Assembly (NCBI GenBank): GCA_945910005.1
Contig: OX246748.1
Span: 8,905,363 to 8,969,362 of the forward strand
Direction of reading: 5' to 3'
Origin: Isoperla grammatica
Taxonomy: Eukaryota; Arthropoda; Insecta; Plecoptera; Perlodidae
Length of the DNA stretch: 64,000 nucleotides
Shown here: positions 10,318 to 20,800 of the stretch, in pieces
Position numbering within the stretch: position 1 is the first letter of the stretch
Layout of the letters: the number at the start of each line of letters is the position of its first letter
Made by a program: the position numbers and the translations under genes
Notes under the pieces: generated by a model
What the model saw: only the letters and a program-made list of their open reading frames with translations
What the model was told of the DNA's origin: nothing
The model's database searches: none

Positions 10318-11388
10318 TTGCGCCACGCTCTTACAACGGGCGCCACACGCACCGCAACTCTCGCTGGAACTACCTTTGGTACAACCATGCGAAGCACTGC
10401 GCGTGAGGGTATAGCCTTACGGGATGATAGGCGCATCACCCCAAGCGCACCTGCACGCGCGCAACCTGTAAGTGCGCCACGCACGCTGCATGCTCTCGCT
10501 GGAACTAGTTTTGGTACAACCATGCGAAGCACTGCGCGTGAGGGTATAGCCTTACGGGATGATAGGCGCATCACCCCAAGCGCACCTGCACGCGCGCAAC
10601 CTGTAAGTGCGCCACGCACGCTGCATGCTCTCGCTGGAACTAGTTTTGGTACAACCATGCGAAGCACTGCGCGTGAGGGTATAGCCTTACGGGATGATAG
10701 GCGCATCACCCCAAGTGCACCTGCACGCGCGCAACCTGTAAGTGCGCCACGCACGCTGCATGCTCTCGCTGGAACTAGTTTTGGTACAACCATGCGAAGC
10801 ACTGCGCGGGAGGGTATAGCCTTTCAGGATAACAAGCGCATCACCCCAAGTGCACCTGCACGCGCGCAACCTGTAAGTGCGCCACGCACGCTGCATGCTC
10901 TCGCTGGAACTAGTTTTGGTACAACCATGCGAAGCACTGCGCGTGAGGGTATAGCCTTACGGGATGATAGGCGCATCACCCCAAGTGCACCTGCACGCGC
11001 GCAACCTGTAAGTGCGCCACGCACGCTGCATGCTCTCGCTGGAACTACTTTTGGTACAACCATGCGAAGCACTGCGCGTGAGGGTCCGGCAACTAGCAGC
11101 CGGCGCACCATTCTGTGCGCACCTGCACACGCACTCCTTCACGCGCCACGCCAGCCCGCATCGACCAGAGACGCTGTAGCTCAAACAGCGTCTCTCGCGA
11201 CGATTACCGACGGCGTCGCGACAACGCCGCCCCCAGGCTCACTACTACCCCGCACATCAACGAGCATCAAATTACTGACATCCGCCACTCCTGCTGAGGA
11301 GGAAATTCAAAACCATCATAGTAAAGCTCGATGTGTGGTTGAAAGGGCATTTGGAATGATGCAGACAAGTTGGAGGCAACATGCTTAA
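10318..11388 (+). CDS. Doubtful repeat-containing frame ending in a Harbinger transposase tail
   Basis: A frame of 356 codons opens with a non-ATG codon. It consists mostly of five to six copies of a 45-residue unit (SFGTTMRSTAREGIALRDD and on), then about 70 Ser/Thr/Pro/Arg-rich residues, then a C-terminus typical of PIF/Harbinger nucleases. The unit length is a multiple of three, so the frame is protected from stops and the opposite strand is open too. The coding status of the repeat part is therefore weak. No splice sites or promoter could be set. Confidence 0.25.
   Translation: MRHALTTGATRTATLAGTTFGTTMRSTAREGIALRDDRRITPSAPARAQPVSAPRTLHALAGTSFGTTMRSTAREGIALRDDRRITPSAPARAQPVSAPRTLHALAGTSFGTTMRSTAREGIALRDDRRITPSAPARAQPVSAPRTLHALAGTSFGTTMRSTAREGIAFQDNKRITPSAPARAQPVSAPRTLHALAGTSFGTTMRSTAREGIALRDDRRITPSAPARAQPVSAPRTLHALAGTTFGTTMRSTAREGPATSSRRTILCAPAHALLHAPRQPASTRDAVAQTASLATITDGVATTPPPGSLLPRTSTSIKLLTSATPAEEEIQNHHSKARCVVERAFGMMQTSWRQHA
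10366..11085 (+). repeat. 135-bp tandem array
   Basis: The word ggaactagttttggtacaac (or a close variant) begins at 10366, 10501, 10636, 10771, 10906 and 11041, an exact period of 135 with no indels. The unit starting at 10771 differs most (gggagggtatagcctttcag). The final copy is truncated at about 11085, where gagggtccggcaactag departs. Confidence 0.95.
11296..11388 (+). pseudogene. PIF/Harbinger (HARBI1-type) transposase C-terminal fragment
   Basis: The last 31 codons before the TAA at 11386-11388 read EEEIQNHHSKARCVVERAFG followed by MMQTSWRQHA. The pattern (H/N)-x-x-H-S-x-A-R-x-V-V-E-R-A-F-G-x-x-(K/Q)-x-x-W-R is the conserved end of DDE_Tnp_4 / Harbinger nucleases, and the Glu of VVER is the third catalytic acid. 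The rest of the transposase (the two catalytic Asp regions) is not seen upstream, where the 135-bp array lies, so only the end is present. About 20 bp further on an R2-type reverse transcriptase begins, so the fragment sits inside, or against, the R2-like element. The family call is firm; function is excluded. Confidence 0.65.
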
Positions 11389-11405
11389 ACACCTGAGGAG
11401 AAACA

Positions 11406-13345
11406 AACTCCGCGGGCCCGGATAAAGTGAAGAAAGCACACCTAATGCTACACGGTGTCCCGGAGATTTTTACAAAGATGTATTATCTAACAATGAAGCT
11501 GACGATCTATACACGGTCTTGGAAACTGAATAGAACTATCTTAATTCCAAAACCGAACAGGATCTGGCATATCCAACAAATTGGTGAACAATCACGACTG
11601 GTTCACTCATAAGTCGGGTTTTTTCTGGTATTCTAGACACCAAGATACAAACTTTAGTGAAGTTCAATAATAATCAACAAGGATTCACTAAAACCGACGG
11701 CTGTTTTACAAATATTAGCTTCATCAAAGCTATTATCAAACACAAACAGACAAAGGAGGAGGGTCACACTGATCCAAACAGATATTTCTAAAGCGTCCAA
11801 CACAATACCCCTTGGGCTATCGACGATGCTCGAAGGCCAAAATCTTTTGGACCAATAACAAGAGGAATTTTTGAGCGGATGTATACTGGGATGCAGACCG
11901 AAATTCAATGTGGCAAAACAAAGTCTTAATTTATATCAACGGAGGTGTCAAGCAAGGTGACCCTCTCAGCCCATTGGTATTTAACTGTGTCTTGGACACA
12001 ATTCTCAAGCGGATTGATGATCTGAACGTGGGATTTCGAAGAGAGAAATTCGGGGTCAAAATTTGACGTCGCGCCGCCCCCTCCCCCCCCCCCCCCCCTT
12101 CACCCAAAAAAGCCTTGCAAGTTGGCGAGGCGAAGATCGACCTAGCGTAGAGATTTAGAATCGCGCGTCCGATCCTTAAAGTTTCCCGCATTTCGTGATG
12201 AAGATTGTCTTGGTGGGCTTTCCCGTCTGGTCGCCGAACGTAGACATCTTGTCGACAAGATCCAGCCCTTCGACAACGTGACCGAAAACTGACCCTCTGC
12301 TTTGCAGATGATGCAATCATCTCCACCCTTTTAGTTGTGATCTTGAAAAGGCATCATGACTCGAAGCACGAACACGAGTATGATAAAAATGAAGGATTAA
12401 TTCCTGATTAAGTGAAACATACAAAGGTGGACGCGCACAGCTAGCAATGCTCAACATCGGCTTGAACGAGTGGGGTATGACGCTGGATATCACGAAGTGT
12501 GCGGCCATCGGAATCAAAGCCCAAAAGAGTAAACGTGGGTCACAACCTTGTGGTGGACTTCCCGTTTCAAGTATAAGCGACAGCCAAGTCAATCGCCGCT
12601 TGGGTGTAAATGTTTGTTCCTGGGGTGGTACAAAAGGTCTGGAGACAAGTAATTCTCTGAGCGCTACCTTCCGCCGATTGGCAGGTATGCATCTCAAGCT
12701 ATTCCAGAAACTGCATCTTTGACAGGTATACATACTGCCTCAATTTATCTACTCTCTGATCCAAGGAACGAAGTCTCGTACTCAACTCGAGGATATAGAG
12801 ATTTTTTAAGGAAGGTTACAAGATCATGCATCTCCCAGCCTCGTTTCCAGATGGAGGCCTCTACTCGCGCCTGCGCGATGGAGGACTAAGTCTCCACTAA
12901 GTCTCCCACTATTTGCCTCGGCGATAATCCATGGCAGGATCAGTAGAGTCACCATAATACGAAACGAGTCAGCGGTGGGGGTGCAATTACATCAGGTAAC
13001 TAAACTGATCCTTAATGCGAAGGCTGAGGTGGGGAGGCTCCAGGAGGGATGGCCAGCGCTCCATGCCCGTCTTTGCAACCACGCTTGTTCACGAAAACCT
13101 TCCGACCAGCGTGCGAAAAAAGGCCTGTCATGGTATATGTGTAGCTTATGCACACTGCTTATGCACAAACCTGACACAAACCGAAGTCACTCTTCCGAGG
13201 AGCGGTTTCGCTACGGACGGCATCTGGTGTCGCCTCTGTGGCCCGTCGGGGACAGGACCGTAGAAACTTCCTACCCTAGATCAGTGTTGAGTCACAAAGG
13301 ACATGTACGTCAATAGGCATAACGCGGCGAGGGACTCAATATTCA
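11406..13345 (+). pseudogene. R2-clade non-LTR retrotransposon: reverse transcriptase and CCHC remnant
   Basis: A string of RT motifs appears in order but in shifting frames. AGPDKVKKAHLML and RTILIPKPNR lie at about 11413-11565. QQGFTKTDGCFTNISFIKA is at about 11678. VIQTDISKASNT-like sequence follows near 11770. INGGVKQGDPLSPLVFNCVL is at about 11937. LLCFADDAIIST, carrying the catalytic Asp pair, is at about 12297. The thumb-like LNEWGMTLDITKCAAIGIKA lies at about 12460-12530. QPRFQ and a DGGLYSRLRDGGL-like stretch lie near 12830-12890. At 13205-13343 CRLCGPSGTGP and MYVNRHNAARDSIF follow, resembling the CCHC and RHN region before the R2 endonuclease. A poly-C run at about 12076-12098 and several stops break it. 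The QGDPLSP, (F/Y)ADD and RHN motifs support the R2 clade. Confidence 0.75.
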
Positions 13346-14560
13346 TTATTGTGTGTATGTATAAATGTATTTAAATATGTAAATATTACTATGATAAATA
13401 ATATATAAATACATATGAATAAATGTATGTGTATAATATTCAATATTGTGCAACAAAGCCCCGATTGGCGCTGCCTGAAGGAGCAACCACACCCCCTGAA
13501 TGTAACCTTCAAGAGACAACCAGACTTGGTTTGTGTTGAGGCGAGAGGGGCACGACGCAAAAGTGGCTACGTCAATTTGGCGAAATGTCAGCGCTCTTCT
13601 TCGACACCCTGTAAACACGGTTACCATGATAGCGTCATAGGACCTAGGAGGACTATGCTCCATTGAACTTCAGTTCTCGACACACATGAAGGGGGGGGGG
13701 GGGGGGCGAGAGGCTTGACCGTCCAACCTGCTATCGGTAGTCGTCTACCACGGTAGATGGCCTGGTAAGGTTTGCGGTTCCGTCCCAAAAGCGTTGGACT
13801 CCCCGTGGCAGTGGCCAAGTAACACGGTTCTTGCCGAACTGTACGCCATAACGGCCCAACGCGCCGAGGGACTCAATATTCAATATTGTGTATATGTATA
13901 AATGTATATAAATATTACTATGATAAATAATATATAAATACTTATGTATAAATGTATGTGTATAATATTGAATATTGTGCAACAAAGCCCCGATTGGCGC
14001 TGCCTGAAGGAGCAACCACACCCCCTAAATGTAACCTTCAAGAGACAACCAGACTTGGTTTGTGTTGAGCCTCATCAGCAATGTGGCAATTGTTGCCGAC
14101 GTAACGGTCCGTGTTGAAAGTGAAGGCTAGACCCGGAAAGCCATCCGGGAGAAGGAGGATCACTACATCAGGATCTTCGACAGGGTGCAGGAAGAGCTCC
14201 GAGCGACAGTAGTGTTCTCACAACACTGGTCATAGGCGAGAGGGGCACAACGCAAAAGAGGCTACGTCAATTTGGCCAAATATCAGCGCTCTTATTCGAC
14301 ACCCTGTAAACACGGTTACCATGATAGCGTCATAGGACCTAGGAGGACTAGGCTCCATTGAACTTCAGTTCTCGACGCACATGAAGGGGGCGAGAGGCTT
14401 GACCGTCCAACCTGCTATCGGGAGTCGTCCAACTCGGTAGATGGCTTTGGTAAGGTTGGCGGTTCCGTTCCACAAGCGTTAGACTCTCCGTGGCAGTGGC
14501 CAAATGATAATGAAGGGAACCTCGACGGTTCTTGCCGAACTGACCGCCATAACGGCGTGT
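13325..14560 (+). repeat. Unequal tandem duplication of the R2-like 3' region
   Basis: 13325-13860 and 13862-14560 begin alike (cgagggactcaatattca) and share caacaaagccccgattggcg, gcgagaggggcac and the 3' stretch ending ttcttgccgaactg. The second copy has about 180 bp (14068-14230) that the first lacks, exactly between ggtttgtgttgag and gcgagaggggcac. The first copy has a longer G run (13690-13706). The flanking TATATAAATA-rich part is also shared. Confidence 0.75.
14068..14350 (+). pseudogene. R2-type endonuclease remnant
   Basis: Reads SLISNVAIVADVTVRVES, a stop, then IREKEDHYIRIFDRVQEELR, followed by GAQRKRGYVNLAKYQRSYST. R2 and related site-specific LINEs carry a C-terminal restriction-like endonuclease with a V-x-D-V-T-V-R core followed by a K-x-x-x-Y helix, and the order fits. 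It follows the CCHC/RHN remnant on the same strand. One stop and frame changes make it non-functional. Confidence 0.55.
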
Positions 14561-14788
14561 CAGTAAAAACATCAAAACAGGGACACAAGAGTCTTGATAA
14601 ATAATTAGAATTAGTGTAACAATATGGTAATTCGAAATCGTTATTTACTGGAGATCTAATTCTTGTGAAATCAGGTGTCAGTTAAAACATCAAAACAGGG
14701 ACAGTCTTGATAAATAATAAGAATTAGTGTAACAATATGGTATTTCGATTTCGTTATTTGCTGGAGATCTAATTGTTGTGAGAGATCA
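14558..14788 (+). repeat. 115-bp direct duplication
   Basis: gtgtcagtaaaaacatcaaaacaggg at 14558 and its near-copy at 14673 each run through agtgtaacaatatggta to ggagatctaatt. Two copies with small indels. It may be the 3' end of the R2-like sequence or a separate repeat. Confidence 0.7.
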
Positions 14789-16146
14789 GGTTGGGTTTTT
14801 AGTTTATGTATTTCACAAAGGGGTTTACAGGGTGTTATCAAGGAATTAGTATGGCCAGTATCATAAGTCGAGTCACAGGGTGGTGCGATATGTTGGTGAG
14901 GGGATGGAGGCGTTGTTGCAGTACATGGGTGTCGCTCATTAATGGCGTCGCTCATCAATGGGTGATCCGACCAATCAGGGCGAAGCGGCGCTTCCAAGAG
15001 CCAAGCTTGGTCCGTTCCAGCTTCTAAGCGCTCGTCTCAGCGCTCCTTAGTCTATTTCTACTACTTCAAATACTTCCTCCGACTTACCCCCGCATGAACA
15101 GGTGCTCGACTAACGGTCAACAGGCTTGTGACGTCATCCGAACTAAATTCATCGGACACCGTCAGCGTATTTATCGCCGTGCACAGGATTCCTTGGGAGG
15201 AAACAAAATTAATTTTTTAGGTTATGTTGTCATAAAAATCAGTAAACCAGTAAAATCTAAACAATAACCTCAAAACTATTAATACAAAATTTAAGTTGTA
15301 GTCGTATTTAAGGTTTCATTTGGATTTTAAAAAGAGAATGCGATTAAAAAATATACGCACAAAAAATACTTTTTTAAGCACCGATTTGATTATTGGGTGC
15401 AAACACGTACTCTACAACAATTTGTCATATTGGGGTAATTGGTATTTAGAGGAAATGGACAAGTAATAGGTATGAAGTAATTAATTTAGGCAAGGACCTC
15501 ATTTGATCGCCTATTACGACTTGCAGAGTCACACCGTGTGGGCGCAGACGGGGTTGTGGGAACCGGTGAATGAGTTCCACGAATATGGACTAACCATCTT
15601 CTAAATATAATATACAATTATTACGATTAGTAATGCAGGTATCTGTGATACACCAACACCAGCATTAAGCGTTTGGCAGCCATAAATCAAGATATGCTCC
15701 AAATCCCTCTCTATCGCTGCTTAACCAATATAAATCGTGTTATTTATTAGTAAATGAAAGTCTGTCCATATACATCCAAGAATCGTGATTCGGCAAGATG
15801 TTTCACATGTAAAGGAGTACTTCATACAGACGCCTAATGGACTACGGGAGAGATTTATGTTGACTGTGATGTGCAACACACTATCGTCTATACCTCTTGT
15901 TAGAAGGAATGGCGAGATCACTCTATACCCTCCACAGTTCTGTGTCAATGTTTTGTGATTGCTAATGTAACCGATAAAGAACCCAACAACCAAAACGCCC
16001 AAAACTAAACCATAAAAAAGACTTGCATTAATTATGTTTGTTTTATTATATATGTATATTAAATGTATTATTTTATATGAATTTCATTATGTGTTGTTTG
16101 ACGCCGTACTCGACACTAAAGATGTATCATATGACGTCGGGGGGTG
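14789..16146. other. No gene seen
   Basis: Mostly AT-rich after 15190. Short frames only. No repeat partner noticed except at the right edge, where the 16.1-17.3 kb duplication starts. Confidence 0.45.
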
Positions 16147-17292
16147 ATTGGAGAAAAGGAACGTAGTAAAAGGACATATTAAAATAATAAATAGGTGGAT
16201 AGAGGGAAAGGGGCCTCATTTTCTTCCATAGGTAACGACGTCAACTAATCAGATTCATCACTAACCACCGGGGTGATTATAAGGAGAAAGCGCCGATGGG
16301 GAATAGAGACGTAAGTAAAGTCTTATTTCACCCAAGGTACACAAGAAATTTTACAATTACACCCCGAATGAAGTGTTTACCCAACAGTGGTAAAATAACC
16401 TACAAATAGAACAGGGTGTGGAAGAGACCAACCAAGTTCTCATTGCATTACTGATTTTTGATTGATTATGATTATTTGGGCTTAACGTCTCATATTTTTG
16501 CAACGAGGCTAATCGAGACAATGAGTGGGTGATATATGAAGATGAAATAGGGGGCTGTTTGGAGGAAAGGGGCCAATAGGAGGGCGGGGTGGAAAGGGGA
16601 AGAGGGAAGAGGGAGGAAAGGGGATTGGGGTGTGGACTGCATTTCGTCTGACTCCTCCTCGACCAGTCCGGCTAGGGTGACCCTACCAGAAGCATACGCT
16701 TCCGCCGGCATAGCTCTCGGGATCATCAAAGCACACAAACCAGCAAACTTGATGCATGATGTAGGCAACCAAGATAGTAACAATGAAATATGTACAAGCA
16801 GAAAAAGTAAAAATAAAAGCTTCGCCTCCTTCGAAAAAGCTGTCAGCAGCAATGGCTTGATTGTTGAATTACATTGTTACTATTATTTTTGTATTTTACG
16901 AAATACCAGACAGCAAGACAATAAGTTACTAATAAGAGGTTGGCCGAACTAGACCCATCGGATTGATCTTATATTTTGATCCTACTCTTTTTGATAATCG
17001 ACAATACTATTACAGTCGGTTCTCATCGATTTGGGTGGTCTTGGATCCTGTATTACCTAACTACCCTCCCCCGTCTTGGCCCGGGGTAACATTGACCTAG
17101 TAGGCTAGTATATCTGCTATTCCTAAGAAACAAACTAATTTACTCCTCCCATATTATTAATATAATTATTATCTTGTACACAGTTAAGTATGCCATTAAG
17201 CAACAAATATTAAAAATTATATAATAATTTCAATGCATAAAAGTATCTTACTTATGTCTGACGAGAAACTTCTTGAAGGTACTTATGGAGCC
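16147..17292 (+). repeat. Segmental duplication, copy 1
   Basis: Matches 18790-19811 almost base for base from about 16236 to 16437 and from 16745 to 17292 (for example ggttggccgaactagaccc, ctaccctcccccgtcttggc). It differs by a SINE-like insertion (16447-16743) and by lacking about 155 bp that copy 2 has at 18873-19028. The shared tract stops at cttatggag in both. No coding frame is conserved. Confidence 0.85.
16447..16743 (+). mobile_element. SINE-like element, head plus truncated tail B, in copy 1 only
   Basis: Head gggcttaacgtctcatattt, ggggctgtttggaggaaagg, then gtggactgcatttcgtctga and tail B to aaagcacacaaaccagc. The tail lacks the ccaccacgataagg end. The second duplicate reads straight from cattact into gcaaacttgatgcatg, giving a ready-made empty site. 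Confidence 0.8.
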
Positions 17293-17570
17293 TCTGTATT
17301 TGCATCCTGATGTTATATTATTTTATGAAAATTAGCTAGGAAAAGAAAACGCTCTGCATTGCCAGATGAGTGATTTTTTTTTAATAAATCAAACAATATG
17401 AATTCCCCATTGAATAGAAACTGAATATTTTCTTAACAAATTGTGGTTAAAGTTAAAATTCCAAAACTTGTATCCGGTGACGACCTTGCTATAGTGCCGA
17501 TCGTGTTGTATTGAGAGATTCACTTTGCTTCGCTCGCTAATGTAAATAACTGCCTTTGTCTCAATTACAG

Positions 17571-18271
17571 TCAGACGAGTGCGAGATTGTCGCCATGGTT
17601 GCGGCAGGGAAGCTGGGGAAGGAACTGCGCCACCAGTGCCCCTACTGCCGGGCGTATACGGCAGCATCACATCCGGTACCACAAGGTACCGGCTGTGAGA
17701 GCAAGAGGCCGTACCGTCCGGCACAAAATGAGGGAGACCCAGCTCCTGCCGCATCCAGCGGACGGGGCCACAGATACAGACGTGAGTAAATTACCTTGTT
17801 ATGTTATTTAATAATTTATTTATTTAACGTACATTTATTGTATGACTATTTATTCCTCTGTGAGTGTATTATTGTGTGTGTGTGTGTGTGTGTTATTGTG
17901 TGTGTGCTTATTTATTGACATTGTTGATATGTATTAATATGTATTCATGGTATGTTATCTAGTCGGATTCGACAAATCTACCACCTGAAGGGACGAAGGT
18001 GAAACGGCGCTACAGGTGCGAGTCCTGCTCCGGGGTTTACTTGAACCTGCGGCAACACGTGCTGCAGGTTCACAAGAACCTCCGGGGCAGGCAGCGTGAG
18101 GCCCGCCTTAAGCGTTGGGCGATAAGGAGGAGATTGGCGGCCACCCGGATTGGCGGGGATGTAAGTATGGAAAAATTTGAACTGTAACTAGTAAAAACTC
18201 TACATTGATGCTTGTTGTATGAATTTAGTTAATCTTTGTCCTTTTACTCATTTCAGAAACACCGTCGCTAG
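17571..18271 (+). CDS. Possible three-exon C2H2 zinc-finger gene (5' end missing)
   Basis: Three exon-like segments have canonical borders. Segment 17571-17781 has acceptor tcaattacag and donor gtgagt. Segment 17963-18160 has acceptor tatctag and donor gtaagt. The terminal segment 18257-18271 follows acceptor tttcag and reads KHRR then TAG. Segment 2 (66 codons, both borders phase 0) encodes KRRYRCESCSGVYLNLRQHV and LQVHK, a C2H2 finger, then an Arg/Lys-rich tail. Segment 1 holds RHQCPYCRAYTA in one frame and HIRYHKVPAVRARGRTVRHK in another. The two halves of its finger are therefore out of frame by one base, from either a sequencing error or a disabling shift. GC content and codon use rise sharply in these segments. 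DNA or RNA binding is the family expectation. The sequence just before segment 1 is a repeat also found at 5699-5745, so the gene may belong to a mobile element. Confidence 0.45.
17868..17910. repeat. GT microsatellite
   Basis: A run of TG dinucleotides in the first proposed intron of the zinc-finger gene. Confidence 0.85.
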
Positions 18272-18390
18272 TCATTAGTTAGTAAGTTAGTTAGTTTTTG
18301 TATTTTTTAGGTTTAATCTAAATTAGTTGTAAATATTATAGTAGTTTATGTAAATAGTTTTTTTAAATAAGTATAGTTGTAAATATCATT

Positions 18391-18497
18391 GTAATTATTG
18401 TAATTGTAAATATTGTAAATATTTTTATATTAAATTTGTAAATATTATTGTAATTATTGTAATTGTAAATATTGTAAATATTTTTATATTAAATTTT
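18391..18497 (+). repeat. AT-rich direct duplication
   Basis: tgtaattattgtaattgtaa ... ttttatattaaattt occurs twice at a spacing of about 59 bp, downstream of the proposed terminal exon. Confidence 0.7.
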
Positions 18498-18789
18498 TTA
18501 CCTTTTACTCATAAACAATCTTCTTATTGAATAACATAACTAACATTTACCGATCCCATTCCTATATTAGAGTACACGCACGTTGCAATGCAGCTCGCTA
18601 CAAGGCGGAACCTAAACGTGTACCTTAAATGTATATATATATATATTGTGTAGTGCATGTATTATGCCGCCTTGTAGCAGAATGCCAATGTCCAACTAGT
18701 GGATGTGCCGATACCCATGTAGCCGTTGAGTTACGTAGCCCAATTGAAACTTCAAGAAAAAATGTAACCAACGGGTTACACGATAATTA

Positions 18790-19811
18790 AAACAAGAAAA
18801 GGAACGAAGTAAAAGGAGATATTAAAATAAGTAAAGGGGTGGGTAGAGGGAAAGAAGCCTCATTTTCTTGCCTCGTACGATAGGCAGAGGAATACCTTAG
18901 ACCAAAGTCTACCCCGGGTCTAGACGGAGATTTATTGTATAGTCCTAGGACCGAATCCGTTCCCGGGTAATTGGGGGAGGACTTGCAGGCGAAATTTGTA
19001 GTTTTTTGGTTTTGTTTTATGACGTATTCGACATAGGTCATGACGTCAACGAATCATATTCATCACTAACCACCGGGGTGATTATAAGGAGAAAGCACCA
19101 AAGGGGAATAGCGACGTAAATAAAGTCTTATTTCACCCAAGGTACACAAGAAGTTTAACAATTTCACCCCGAATAAAGTGTTTTACCCAACAGTGGTAAA
19201 ATAACCAACGAGGATAGCACAGGGTGTGGTAGAGACCAACCAATTCCTTATTGCATTACTCAGAGCAAACTTGATGCATGTAGGCAACCAAGATAGTAAC
19301 AATGAAATATGTACAAGCAGAAAAAGTAAAAATAAAAGCTTCGCCTCCTTCGAAAAAGCTGTCAGCAGCAATGGCTTGATTGTTTTAATTACATTGTTAC
19401 TATTATTTTTGTATTTTACGAAATACCAGACAGCAAGATAATAAGTTACTAATAAGAGGTTGGCCGAATGAGACCCATCGGATTGATCTTATATTTTGAT
19501 CTTACTCTTTTTGATAATCGACAATACTATTACAGTCGGTTCTCATCGATTTGGGTGGTCTTGGATCCTTTATTACCTAACTACCCTCCCCCGTCTTGGC
19601 CCGGGGTAACATTGACCTAGTAGGCTAGTATATCTGCTATTCCTAAGAAACAAACTAATTTACTCCTCCCATATTATTAATATAATTATTATCTTGTACA
19701 CAGTTAAGTATGCCATTAAGCAACAAATATTAAAAATTATATAATAATTTCAATGCATAAAAGTATCCTACTTATGTCTGACGAGAAACTTCTTTGAAGG
19801 TACTTATGGAG
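18790..19811 (+). repeat. Segmental duplication, copy 2
   Basis: Partner of 16147-17292. It has no SINE-like insertion at the junction near 19262. It retains an extra segment (18873-19028) carrying ctcgtacgataggcagagg and ctaccccgggtctagacgg, i.e. a tail A module. The extra segment shows that copy 2 preserves a SINE-type end that was deleted in copy 1. Confidence 0.85.
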
Positions 19812-19949
19812 TTCAATACGCTGCCCCCTGGCCTTACTCTTCTAGCTCTGATCACTTCTCAAAAATGATTTATTTTTTTCTTAAGTAGTTCATCATGGAG
19901 TGCTGCAATTTCACACGTTCCACTTCTTTAGCTTTGATGTCGTATAGGT

Positions 19950-20225
19950 GAGGAAGAATAAAGATATAGATAAGAAGATTAAAATTAAAAAATTTATTAT
20001 TCGTATTATTTTTATTATTTATTAATAGAAGGCTTTATTGTGTCGTTTGTGGAGCATCTTTTTACAGGAATGTCGTAACCACCACACCGAAATATATTTC
20101 TGCGTGCGTTACTGACGAAACTGACAAAAACTATTGAACAAATAATAAATGCAATAATTAGTGAGATATTACTCGACAGGTGCGATAGATTGGAGATAGA
20201 ACAGTGTATTGGGGAGTGCAGCCCA
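19950..20225 (+). repeat. Repeat alpha, copy 4 (3' part)
   Basis: From tattatttattaatagaagg through gtgtcgtttgtggagcatct to ttggggagtgcagccca it follows 4735-4945 closely. The 5' blocks of alpha are absent. Confidence 0.7.
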
Positions 20226-20714
20226 CACAGTTAAGTATGCCATTGATGTCCAATGATTCCCCTTCTAACAGTGTCCTCCCATTGAATTTATACCTCTCAA
20301 ACGTTGTGTTTTTCTGCGGGAGGAACTGCTGTTCAAATGTTTCTTGTAGTGGTTCTAAATTTCCACCTGTGCATCTTGAAATTGGAATATTTCATGTATT
20401 TGGACGGCGTGTTTGCTTATACTATAAGATCTTATATTTTTGCAACTTGGCTTATCAAGACGATGATTGCCCATCGGACATCACCGGGGTCGTTTTATGG
20501 GTGTTGTTCAGTGGGGGTGGGGGGGGTGGGGGCTGGGAGGGGTAAATGAGAGTATTGTTGACACAAGGACGTAAAAAGAGCCAGAATGAAAAAAAAAAAA
20601 AAAACACGCCAGGCTCATTTCCCGCTCACTGTGCAAGGTAGTTAAAGTCAAACTGTTCACCAGGCAGGAGTAAGTTTTAAAAGAAGTGACCGTCAATGAT
20701 TTCTATTAATATTA
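20226..20714. other. No supported gene; poly-G and poly-A runs
   Basis: A GGTGGGG run lies at 20510-20540 and an A run at 20588-20604. A short head-like piece (cttatatttttgcaacttgg) lies at 20431. No recognisable protein. Confidence 0.5.
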
Positions 20715-20731
20715 ATAATACTTATAATATA

Positions 20732-20785
<54 letters not shown>

Positions 20786-20800
20786 TAATAATAATAATAA
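20715..20800. repeat. AAT microsatellite
   Basis: About 25 near-perfect AAT/TAA units with one AAC interruption. Confidence 0.95.

Noticed and set aside
10287..11184. Long minus-strand frames rich in Arg, Ala and Cys
   Set aside because: Opposite strand of the 135-bp array. The period keeps them open and no domain is recognisable.
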